26,332 nucleotides of DNA, taken from assembly GCA_946478675.1 (NCBI GenBank), contig CAMLEF010000018.1:1-26332 (forward strand), written 5' to 3'. A program made the translations under genes and the position numbers. Shown piece by piece: positions 17,206 to 24,268 of this stretch. Source of the stretch: an uncultured Flavobacteriales bacterium (lineage in GTDB: Bacteria > Bacteroidota > Bacteroidia > Palsa-965). The notes below the pieces were generated by a model, which saw only the letters and a program-made list of their open reading frames with translations, was not told the DNA's origin and did not search any database. Position 1 is the first letter of the stretch; every line of letters begins with the position of its first letter.

Positions 17206-17237
17206 ATGCCGATTTGCCGATATGCTGATGTGCCGAT
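17206..17237 (+). repeat. Four tandem octamers just after the VOC stop codon
   Basis: ATGCCGAT, TTGCCGAT, ATGCTGAT and GTGCCGAT follow each other without gaps, starting two bases after the TAA at 17204. The pattern NTGCYGAT closely resembles the NTGCTAAT octamers on the other side of the same gene. Confidence 0.85.
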
Positions 17238-17284
17238 GAATTCTGCAATTACAGCACATTCGGCAGGCTGCGGTTACTAAACAT

Positions 17285-17323
17285 AAAGCGCAAAGTTCTC
17301 TTACGGGCTTTGCGCTTTTTCTT
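17285..17323 (+). terminator. Rho-independent terminator of the VOC gene
   Basis: A perfect 11-base stem, AAAGCGCAAAG (17285-17295) with CTTTGCGCTTT (17308-17318), has a 12-base loop and is followed by further T residues (17319-17320, then CTTT). It lies about 80 bases after the VOC stop. The next stretch (CTTTGCG, TCTTCGCGG) resembles a decayed extra copy of the arm. Confidence 0.85.
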
Positions 17324-17377
17324 TGCGTCTTCGCGGTTTCTTACGAAGCATCGATAGATTCCTGCAAAGGGACGAGT

Positions 17378-17412
17378 TTTGCGAACGTTGGGGAATGACG
17401 CGCGTAGTTTTG
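17378..17412 (+). promoter_or_regulatory. Bacteroidota-type promoter of the small lipoprotein gene
   Basis: TAGTTTTG at 17405-17412 fits TAnnTTTG exactly, and TTTG at 17378-17381 stands 23 bases upstream, at the long end of the usual spacing. The ATG follows at 17435, giving a leader of roughly 17 bases. Confidence 0.5.
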
Positions 17413-17434
17413 GTAGAGATCAACACGCGTCGTC

Positions 17435-17842
17435 ATGAAAACGTTTGCAAAAATTACGCTCGCCTGTTTTTTAATCGCTGTTGCGGGTTGCGGAAAGTAC
17501 GAAGATGGGCCGGGATTCAGCCTGCTGCCGAAGACGGAACGTTTATCGAACACCTGGCGCGTCGGGCTGGCGACGGAAAATGACAAGGATATTACCACGC
17601 ATTTCACCGACATCAATTACACGGAAACGTACGAAGCCGACGGTTTCTATTCGTATGCTTCGAACAACAGCACCGGCGCAGGAAGATGGGAATGGTCGAA
17701 CGATCGCAAAACGGTTCGTCGTTACGCCGTCGACGGGCAGCCGACGCGTGTCCTGTACATCCTGCGATTAAAAGAAAAGGAGCTGTGGTATTATTACATG
17801 GACGGCTACGACCGCATCGAGTTTCACATGAAGGATAATTAA
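17435..17842 (+). CDS. Small lipoprotein, possibly lipocalin-like
   Basis: The 135-residue product begins with a lipoprotein signal (MKTFAKITLACFLIAVAGC), with the lipobox V-A-G-C placing the lipidated Cys at residue 19. The mature part contains GPGFSLLPKTERLSNTWRV, a start I associate with small Bacteroidota lipoproteins that have a lipocalin-like or DUF-type beta-barrel. It then shows alternating strands (TYEADGFYSYAS, GRWEWSNDRKTV, LYILRLKEKELWYYY). It is probably held in the outer membrane or periplasm; its ligand is unknown. A plausible promoter lies just upstream. It converges on the acyltransferase gene, with only 20 bases between the stop codons and no clear hairpin there. Confidence 0.85.
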   Translation: MKTFAKITLACFLIAVAGCGKYEDGPGFSLLPKTERLSNTWRVGLATENDKDITTHFTDINYTETYEADGFYSYASNNSTGAGRWEWSNDRKTVRRYAVDGQPTRVLYILRLKEKELWYYYMDGYDRIEFHMKDN

Positions 17843-17862
17843 TCCGTCAGTGCTTTCGATTT

Positions 17863-19203
17863 TCATTTTTCAAGCGCAGCAAACGCCGTCCGCACTTCTT
17901 GTCGTTGTTTCCGCAGCGCATCTTTTTCGTCTTTCGATAAACGCGCCCAGCGGAATTTGCCGGCCGTGCGTTTTACTTCTTTCCAGTACCACTGCGCAAA
18001 CATTCCCGTTACCGGAACCGCAAGCATGAATCCGCCGAGGATGTACCAGTTGCGGAATACGAGCGCAATGACGAGGCTTTGCAGCAGCCAATAAATCTGC
18101 CAGAGAAAAACCGCCATCGTTCCATTCACCGACGCGCTCCACTCGATGCTCTTCACGACTTTCTTCTGCACGAGCCAGGGAATTTTATAGGGAACGAAAT
18201 TCGTGATCGTGCCGAAGAGCCAGAATGGAAATCCAAGCAGGAACACGAACAGGTCAACGCCCAGCGGAAGTCCGGGACGGCGATCGCGCAGCACCCAGTC
18301 GCGGAGGCGGTATTTTTTCAGCGAAGCAAAATATGCTGACGATTTCTCCCGCAGCGACGTTACTTTTTCCGGTGCTGCAACAGTCGCCGCATTCACTGCT
18401 TCGGCGATCGCCACGGAATAATCGTGCGTGAGGCGTTGGTTGCGCGGATCTTTTCCGTCGGTTGCGGCGCGCTCTTCGACAAAAACATCTTCGAGTTGTT
18501 CCACCAATTCATCGTTCTCTTTGTTTTCGATGATGAGCAGCTGCGCTTTCATCTTCTCTTCGAGGTCGCGCGTGAATTGGTTGATGGCACGGGCCTTGTC
18601 GCGGCGATACAGCTCTTCGTAATCTTTCACCGCAAACGGTTTTCCGAAGCGGATGTTCACCGGCGTGCGGAATTTCCACGGCGTCGCGGAATAGTTGATG
18701 CCGACGGGAACGATCATCAGTCCGAGCGAAAAATTATTCTTCTCTTCCGATCCGAATGCGATGCGCGCCGTTCCTTTTTTCAGCTTGCGCAACCGGCGTT
18801 CCTGGATGCACAGCCCTTCGGAGAAGATCATGATCGCTTTGTTCTCCTCGAGCATCTTCGAACATTTCTCGAACGTCTCGTCGTTCTTAGAAAGGTTTTC
18901 CGCGACTTCGAGTAAAAGATAGATCGGGATGATGCCGATGAAGGTCAGGAGCTGCGCGAGGCGTTTTTTGCGGAACACATCGGAGCGCGCGAGGAACCAG
19001 GTGCGGCGGCGCACACTCGAGCCGAGAATGAGCGCATCCATGAACGAGTTCGGATGATTCGAGCAGAGCAGCACGGGCACGCCTTCGGGAACGTTCTCCA
19101 GGCCGGTGGTATGCTTCCGCGGTGAATACCGGTAGAAGTAAAACAGCAGCGTGTTAAAAGAGATCCAGAGGTAGCGGTAGAAAAGATGACCGAGGAAACG
19201 CAT
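17863..19203 (-). CDS. PlsC-like membrane-bound acyltransferase
   Basis: The 446-residue protein starts at the ATG at 19203 (MRFLGHLFYRYLWISF). The frame stays open far upstream to 21444, but only as the antisense of another gene. The acyltransferase domain (about residues 30-240) has the catalytic NHPNSFMD motif, in which His50 and Asp56 are separated by five residues instead of the usual four, and FSEG (127-130) in place of FPEG. A charged helical linker follows, then hydrophobic segments at about 312-338 and 360-405, giving a membrane anchor with roughly three or four helices. Members of this family transfer an acyl chain from acyl-ACP or acyl-CoA to a glycerophosphate or similar acceptor at the inner membrane. 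The acceptor cannot be read from sequence. A near-match -7 box (TATCTTTA, 19219 to 19212) stands eight bases before the ATG. Confidence 0.9.
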   Translation of the reverse strand: MRFLGHLFYRYLWISFNTLLFYFYRYSPRKHTTGLENVPEGVPVLLCSNHPNSFMDALILGSSVRRRTWFLARSDVFRKKRLAQLLTFIGIIPIYLLLEVAENLSKNDETFEKCSKMLEENKAIMIFSEGLCIQERRLRKLKKGTARIAFGSEEKNNFSLGLMIVPVGINYSATPWKFRTPVNIRFGKPFAVKDYEELYRRDKARAINQFTRDLEEKMKAQLLIIENKENDELVEQLEDVFVEERAATDGKDPRNQRLTHDYSVAIAEAVNAATVAAPEKVTSLREKSSAYFASLKKYRLRDWVLRDRRPGLPLGVDLFVFLLGFPFWLFGTITNFVPYKIPWLVQKKVVKSIEWSASVNGTMAVFLWQIYWLLQSLVIALVFRNWYILGGFMLAVPVTGMFAQWYWKEVKRTAGKFRWARLSKDEKDALRKQRQEVRTAFAALEK

Positions 19204-19211
19204 TGGGGGCG

Positions 19212-19219
19212 TAAAGATA
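19212..19219 (-). promoter_or_regulatory. Possible -7 element of the acyltransferase gene
   Basis: TATCTTTA on the minus strand differs from TAnnTTTG at the last base and lies eight bases before the ATG at 19203. No TTG is found at the -33 distance, so the call is weak. It supports the chosen start over any longer frame. Confidence 0.35.
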
Positions 19220-19262
19220 GGAAGTTGCGGCGTGCAGGAAGAATCGAAGCCAATCGTTGTTT

Positions 19263-19321
19263 GCCGCAGAGGCGCGGAGAACGCAGAGGATTCTTCTCCG
19301 CGTCCTCCGCGCCTCTGCGGC
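19263..19321. repeat. GC-rich hairpin repeat, copy 1 (upstream of the propeller gene)
   Basis: The 59-base element has a perfect 17-base terminal stem: GCCGCAGAGGCGCGGAG (19263-19279) with its complement at 19305-19321. On the plus strand it is followed by TTTTTTCTTTC, so it has terminator form. However, no plus-strand gene ends here, since both flanking genes start on either side. The same element recurs at 22179-22233. Confidence 0.85.
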
Positions 19322-19449
19322 TTTTTTCTTTCTCTATCAAACAAAAAATCCCCGGCCTGGCAGCGCTTCGCTACTAAACTTTGGGACCCATTGTTAAAAC
19401 ACAACACACTCGCACGTATCCGGCAGCCGGTTTCCCGCCCGCGATTTGT

Positions 19450-19457
19450 TATATTTG
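19450..19457 (+). promoter_or_regulatory. -7 promoter element of the Asp-box propeller gene
   Basis: TATATTTG is an exact TAnnTTTG match 25 bases before the ATG at 19483. No TTG was found 19 bases upstream; TTTC at 19431-19434 is the nearest candidate, with a short 15-base spacer. Confidence 0.5.
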
Positions 19458-19482
19458 ATCTGCTGCACTTACCTCCTTCCAC

Positions 19483-22170
19483 ATGAAACTTCGCTACTGT
19501 CTGCCGGCTTTGCTGCTGCTCGTTTCGGCCGCGCTTCCCGCACAAAAATTTTTCAGCCGCCCTTCCTCCGACCAGCCGATGTCGTTCGCAGAAATGCAGC
19601 GACAGTTCCACAACTGGTCGAAGACCGTCGACCTGAAGCACGAGCATCACTGGAAATATTACAAACGCTGGGAAGCCGACATGCTCCTGCATACCGACGG
19701 CCACGGCGAGCGCGGGGATGCGACGGATTACATCAACGCTGCCATTACTGTTGCCGCATCGAAGCAAACGTCTTCGTCCTCGCGCATGCAAAGCTCCGCG
19801 TGGTATCCTGTCGGGCCGAACTACATTCCCGGTAATCTCACCGGCTACATGGAGAACGGCATCGGCCGCATCAACTGCATCGCTTTTCACCCGACGAATG
19901 CGTCGACGTATTTCGTCGGTGTAGCACAAGGCGGCGTCTGGAAAACGACGAACAACGGCGCTTCGTGGACACCGCTCACGGATAACCTGCCGATCCTTCG
20001 CATCAGCGATATCGCCATCGACCCGGCCGATCCCGACAGCACGATGTACATTTCCGTCGGCGACTTCGAATACATCGGCTTCGGCCTTTACCTCAACGGC
20101 CGCAAACGCAACACGCATTACGGGCTCGGCGTTTACAAAACCACAGACGGCGGTCAAACGTGGCAACCGACGGGCCTCACGTTTCAAATGACGGACGGTG
20201 ATGCTTCGCTCATCCGCAGGATCATCATCGATCCGAACAACAGCAACAATCTTCTCGCGTGCGGCGTGAGCGGCATGTATCGCTCGACGGATGCAGGCGC
20301 GACGTGGACGCAGGTGAACAACGGGCTGTTCTGGGATATGCAGCAAGATCCCGTTTCGCCGAATACGATTTACGCGGCGACCGGTTGGGTGCTCACGTCG
20401 AACGACGGCAGCGCGGGCATCTGGAAGTCGACCAACTTCGGATTGACGTGGACACAGCTGCCTTCGGGCATTCCTGCGACGGGCCAGGTGCAGCGCGTGC
20501 GTATCGCTATTGCGCCTTCCGATCCGAATTACGTGTACGCCGTTGCCGTCGATGCGATGAGCGGCCTGTATGGCATTTACAAAAGCACCAACGCCGGCGC
20601 CTCGTGGACGTTCACGAATCCGGGCGTCAACGTGCTCGAATGGGACCAGGGCTCGAACTCGGGCGGACAAGGCAACTACGATCTCGGCTTCCAGGTGAAC
20701 GCGACCAACCGCAACGTGCTGTACGTCGGCGGCATCAACGTGTGGGGCTCTGCGGACGGCGGGCAAACGTTCGACCCGGCGAGTCACTGGACACTGAGCT
20801 TCGGCCCGACGTTGCACGGCGACATTCATTTCATCGAGCGGCAGCCGCTGACGGGAAATATGTTCGTGTGTTCCGACGGCGGCATTTACAGAACGAATAG
20901 CCTGCAAACGGAAACGTGGACCGATGCGTTCAACGGTGTTCCGTGGCCGACGCAATGGACGAACATCGGCAACGGTTTGCAGATCTCTTCCTTCTACCGC
21001 ATCTCGAGCTCGCGCAATTCCGCGGGACGACTGATGGCGGGCGCGCAGGACAACGGCTCGATGTATTTCGACAACGGCACGTGGAGCACGATCTTCGGCG
21101 GCGACGGGATGGATAATTATCTCGACACGCAGAATAACGACGAGATCATCGGCTCTTCGCAATACGGTTACTTCTCGCATTCGTTCGACGACGGCGTAAG
21201 CGATGCCGGCATTTCCCCGAACGTCAACAGCGAAAGCGGCGAATGGACTACACCGATCATTGCGGATTACAACAACCACGGAACGCTGTACGCGGGTTAT
21301 GTGAACGTCGTCAAATCCACCGACAACGGCGCGAGCTGGACGGCGATCTCGAATTTCCCGGTGAACAATTATGCGTGCGAGATCAGTGCGCTCGCGGTTG
21401 CGAATACAAATGCGAACGTGCTGTACGCCGCCAAACGCGTGCATTACGAATACAGCGAACCGGGCGTGCTCTACAAAACCACGAACGGCGGAAGCACGTG
21501 GACGAACGTAACGGCAGGATTACCGGACTCGTTGTATTACACGAGCGTCGAGATCAGCGAAACGGATGCGAATACGGTTTACGTTACGATGGCCGGTTTC
21601 AGCACGGGCAACAAAGTCTTCCGCACGACGGACGGCGGCAGCACGTGGCAAAACATTTCGTACAACCTGCCGAACATCCCGGTGAACTGCGTGAAATACA
21701 TTCCGGCCGCCAACACGGTGATGCTCGCTACCGATCTCGGCGTGTACGTGCTCGATGCAGCGAACAGCACGTGGGTGAATCAAAGCACGGGATTGCCGAA
21801 CGTGATCGTTTCCGACATCGAATTCAACGTGGTGCTGAATAAAATTTACGTGAGCACCTTCGGCCGCGGCATCTGGGCAACGGACCTCGACCTGTTTACT
21901 GCAGCGGTGCAAACTTCCGCGCAACCGCAGCTCAGCCTTTCGCTGTTCCCCTCTCCCAACAACGGAACGTTCACCATCAAAGTGCCGGAAGCCAACGCGG
22001 CGGATGCGTTCTCGCTCGAGATCATCGACGTGATGGGAAGGATCGTGCACAGCGAAACGCTGCAGGGAAAATCCGAATACGCAGTGACGATGAATGTTCC
22101 TTCGGGAATGTACTTCGCGCACGTGCGTGGGAAATCGCTGAGCGGCGTGAAGAGCTTTATCGTACAATAG
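19483..22170 (+). CDS. T9SS-exported Asp-box (BNR/VPS10-like) beta-propeller protein
   Basis: This is a complete 895-residue protein with a signal peptide (MKLRYCLPALLLLVSAALPA). About nine Asp-box motifs (S/T-x-D/N-x-G-x-T/S-W) are spread through it: TTNNGASW, TTDGGQTW, STDAGATW, STNFGLTW, STNAGASW, SADGGQTF, STDNGASW, TTNGGSTW and TTDGGSTW. Such motifs mark sialidase-, sortilin- or xyloglucanase-type propeller blades. No sialidase FRIP motif or glycosidase active site was recognised, so a carbohydrate- or protein-binding role is as likely as an enzyme. Residues from about 818 (LSLFPSPNNGTFTIKV) to the end (SGVKSFIVQ) form a T9SS type A sorting domain, so export and cell-surface attachment or release are expected. 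A -7 box lies upstream, and a hairpin begins four bases past the stop. Similar hairpins flank the gene. Confidence 0.93.
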   Translation: MKLRYCLPALLLLVSAALPAQKFFSRPSSDQPMSFAEMQRQFHNWSKTVDLKHEHHWKYYKRWEADMLLHTDGHGERGDATDYINAAITVAASKQTSSSSRMQSSAWYPVGPNYIPGNLTGYMENGIGRINCIAFHPTNASTYFVGVAQGGVWKTTNNGASWTPLTDNLPILRISDIAIDPADPDSTMYISVGDFEYIGFGLYLNGRKRNTHYGLGVYKTTDGGQTWQPTGLTFQMTDGDASLIRRIIIDPNNSNNLLACGVSGMYRSTDAGATWTQVNNGLFWDMQQDPVSPNTIYAATGWVLTSNDGSAGIWKSTNFGLTWTQLPSGIPATGQVQRVRIAIAPSDPNYVYAVAVDAMSGLYGIYKSTNAGASWTFTNPGVNVLEWDQGSNSGGQGNYDLGFQVNATNRNVLYVGGINVWGSADGGQTFDPASHWTLSFGPTLHGDIHFIERQPLTGNMFVCSDGGIYRTNSLQTETWTDAFNGVPWPTQWTNIGNGLQISSFYRISSSRNSAGRLMAGAQDNGSMYFDNGTWSTIFGGDGMDNYLDTQNNDEIIGSSQYGYFSHSFDDGVSDAGISPNVNSESGEWTTPIIADYNNHGTLYAGYVNVVKSTDNGASWTAISNFPVNNYACEISALAVANTNANVLYAAKRVHYEYSEPGVLYKTTNGGSTWTNVTAGLPDSLYYTSVEISETDANTVYVTMAGFSTGNKVFRTTDGGSTWQNISYNLPNIPVNCVKYIPAANTVMLATDLGVYVLDAANSTWVNQSTGLPNVIVSDIEFNVVLNKIYVSTFGRGIWATDLDLFTAAVQTSAQPQLSLSLFPSPNNGTFTIKVPEANAADAFSLEIIDVMGRIVHSETLQGKSEYAVTMNVPSGMYFAHVRGKSLSGVKSFIVQ

Positions 22171-22174
22171 TTTT

Positions 22175-22237
22175 GTTCGCCGCAGAGGCGCGGAGTACGC
22201 AGAGAATCTCCGCGCCCTCTGCGTCTCTGCGGCGAAC
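22175..22237. repeat. GC-rich hairpin repeat, copy 2 (downstream of the propeller gene)
   Basis: The outer stem is 13 perfect bases (GTTCGCCGCAGAG, 22175-22187, with 22225-22237), and an inner stem pairs 22188-22195 with 22208-22215. The core 22179-22233 matches copy 1 at 25 of the first 26 and 23 of the last 26 positions, with a shorter centre. It begins four bases after the TAG of the propeller gene and may help end that transcript, although no long T-run follows. Confidence 0.85.
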
Positions 22238-22279
22238 ATTTGGTAATTTTACATCGCCGGGCGGGCAATATAAACTGAT

Positions 22280-22909
22280 ATGAAACAGCTCTTCTTCTGC
22301 CTGCTCGCTTTGGTTTTCGTCAGCAGCTGCTCCATCGAAAAACGGCATTACCTGCACGGGTTCTACGTCGATCGTCCTCATGGTACGGATTCCCCGGAAC
22401 AACAGCGCGTAGCCGGAGAACCGCCGCACTCACCTGGAATTCCGCAGGTTTCTTCCAACGGCGAAAATGCCGCAGCAGTAACGGAACGAGACACGACGAC
22501 GCCGTCGACGACTACAACAATGCAGCCGCAGGCTCCGTCGAAAACGCAGCGCATTCTTCCTTCTCCCGAAAAAATTCAGCGTCTCGTTCCTTTTCCCATC
22601 AATGCTGCGCAGGACGACGAAGAGCCTGTCACCAACCGGCTAGCGGTATGGGCATTCTGCCTGGCTATCCTGGCCGTTGTCGCGGCGCTGACGTTGTGGA
22701 TAGGATGGGGATTCTCCTTTTTCGTGCTGGTCTTTGCACCGCTGGCATTGGCGCTCGGCTTGAGCGCACGAAGCCAGATCAAACGCAACCCGGAGAAATA
22801 CAAAAATAAATTCTTCGCAACCGTTGCCATTATTGTGGGAGCCACTGCCCTGCTCGTTGCGGCCGCATTCTCAGCAGCGGTGTTAATCGCGCTCGCGAAT
22901 TTCCAGTAA
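22280..22909 (+). CDS. Lipoprotein with C-terminal DUF4190-like membrane region
   Basis: The 209-residue product has a lipoprotein signal (MKQLFFCLLALVFVSSC), with the lipobox V-S-S-C and the lipidated Cys at 17. It is followed by SIEKRHYLHGFYVD, a start I associate with a recurring Bacteroidota lipoprotein type. A long low-complexity linker rich in Thr, Pro and Gln (about 35-115) leads to hydrophobic helices at about 122-145, 147-163 and 178-206. The region with RSQIKRNPEKYKNKFFATVAIIVG resembles DUF4190. A lipid anchor together with several membrane helices is unusual and suggests inner-membrane residence. The function is unknown. TAATTTTA upstream (from 22243) is a poor -7 match, and cotranscription with the propeller gene past the hairpin is possible. 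It converges on the dihydroorotase gene, 21 bases away. Confidence 0.8.
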   Translation: MKQLFFCLLALVFVSSCSIEKRHYLHGFYVDRPHGTDSPEQQRVAGEPPHSPGIPQVSSNGENAAAVTERDTTTPSTTTTMQPQAPSKTQRILPSPEKIQRLVPFPINAAQDDEEPVTNRLAVWAFCLAILAVVAALTLWIGWGFSFFVLVFAPLALALGLSARSQIKRNPEKYKNKFFATVAIIVGATALLVAAAFSAAVLIALANFQ

Positions 22910-22930
22910 ATCGTTTTGCTTCGAAGTCGC

Positions 22931-24265
22931 TTAAACGTTGAACGTCATCCGCGAACCTTTTTTCGATTCGTCGAACGTTCCGTTGTCGTACACGAGATGC
23001 CCGTTCACAAACGTCTTTTCCACTTTCGAATGGAACGTCACGCCCTCGAACGGCGACCAGCCGCATTTGTAGAGAATATTTTCCGTTGAAACCATCCACG
23101 GCGCATTGCGGTTGACGAGCACGAGATCGGCGAAGTAGCCTTCACGAATGTAACCGCGCTTATCAATGCGAAACAGGTCGGCGACGGCATGGCTCATCTT
23201 CTCAACGACACGCTCGATGGAGATTTTTCCTTCGCGCGATTTTTCCAGCATGGCCACGAGCGAATGCTGCACGAGCGGACCGCCGGAAGGCGCTTTCGTA
23301 TACGGCTGCTGCTTCTCCGCGAAGGTGTGCGGCGCATGGTCCGTCGCGATCACGTCGATACGGTTGTCGAGCACGGCTTTCCAGATCGCTTCACGGTCGG
23401 CGGCGGTTTTTACGGCAGGATTCCACTTGATGAAATTGCCTTTCGTTTCGTAATCCGCATCGGAGAACCAGAGGTGGTGCACGCAGGCTTCCGCCGTAAT
23501 GTGTTTTTGCGGGAGCGGGATCGTATTGTCGAAGAGGTCGAGCTCGTCGGCAGTGGAAACGTGGAAAATATGCAGGCGCGTTCCGAATTTTTTCGCCCGT
23601 GCGATCGCTTTTTTCGAAGAGGCCAGGCAGGCTTCGCGGCTGCGGATCAGCGGATGAAATTTCACTGGGATATCGTCGCCGTATTTCTGTTTGTACACAT
23701 CGAGGTTCGTGCGGATCATATTGTCGTCTTCCGCGTGAACAGCGATGAGCATTTTCACTTTTTCAAAAACAAGATCGAGCTCCTTCTCATTGTCCACGAG
23801 CATATCGCCGGTGGAAGAGCCGAGAAAAATTTTCAGCCCGCAAACCTTCTTCGGATCGACCTTTTCAATTTCAGAAAGATTGGCGTTGGTCGTTCCCATG
23901 AAGAAGGAATAATTCGCCAGCGACACTTCCGCCGCGCGCGAATATTTCTGTTCGAGCAGTTCGATCGTCGTCGCAGGAGGCGAAGTATTCGGCTGCTCCA
24001 TGTACGACGTGACGCCGCCCGCCACACCGGCTTTCGCTTCGGTGTAGATCTCGCCTTTGTGCGTCAGCCCCGGCTCACGAAAATGCACCTGGTCGTCGAT
24101 CACGCCCGGCAGCAAATGCAGGCCCGTTGCGTCGATCACGCGCATGCCTTCTTCCGCTTCGATTCCCGGCTTTACCGCAGCGATCTTGTCGCCGACGATC
24201 AATACGTCCGCCGCGAAGGATTTGCCTTCGTTGACCAGCGTTGCATTTTTAATGAGTGTTTTCAT
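22931..24265 (-). CDS. pyrC: Dihydroorotase
   Basis: This 444-residue amidohydrolase catalyses reversible cyclisation of carbamoyl aspartate to dihydroorotate, the third step of pyrimidine synthesis, in the cytoplasm. Recognised features are VIDDQVHFREPGLTHKG (residues 55-71), with the metal His61 and substrate-binding Arg63; PNT (92-94); the presumed carboxylated Lys145 (GLKIFLGSSTG); His177 (VHAED); His235 (FHVST); and Asp309 (ATDHAPH). The first His of the normal HxH metal motif is Gln59 here. I recall the same QVH form in other Bacteroidota dihydroorotases, so it is probably lineage-typical and not damage. The gene starts three bases after the stop of the M28 peptidase gene, so both are likely in one operon. 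Allantoinase or hydantoinase are alternatives but fit less well. Confidence 0.93.
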   Translation of the reverse strand: MKTLIKNATLVNEGKSFAADVLIVGDKIAAVKPGIEAEEGMRVIDATGLHLLPGVIDDQVHFREPGLTHKGEIYTEAKAGVAGGVTSYMEQPNTSPPATTIELLEQKYSRAAEVSLANYSFFMGTTNANLSEIEKVDPKKVCGLKIFLGSSTGDMLVDNEKELDLVFEKVKMLIAVHAEDDNMIRTNLDVYKQKYGDDIPVKFHPLIRSREACLASSKKAIARAKKFGTRLHIFHVSTADELDLFDNTIPLPQKHITAEACVHHLWFSDADYETKGNFIKWNPAVKTAADREAIWKAVLDNRIDVIATDHAPHTFAEKQQPYTKAPSGGPLVQHSLVAMLEKSREGKISIERVVEKMSHAVADLFRIDKRGYIREGYFADLVLVNRNAPWMVSTENILYKCGWSPFEGVTFHSKVEKTFVNGHLVYDNGTFDESKKGSRMTFNV

Positions 24266-24268
24266 GGA

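Noticed and set aside
17323..17583. An 86-codon plus-strand frame overlapping the small lipoprotein
   Set aside because: It spans the promoter and signal-peptide region of the lipoprotein in another frame and shows no domain or promoter of its own.
19204..21444. A minus-strand frame continuing the acyltransferase upstream to about 1193 residues in total
   Set aside because: The extra part is the antisense of the Asp-box propeller gene and crosses the intergenic hairpin. Its product is Arg/His/Val/Ala-rich with no domain. A -7 box and a clean ATG support the start at 19203.
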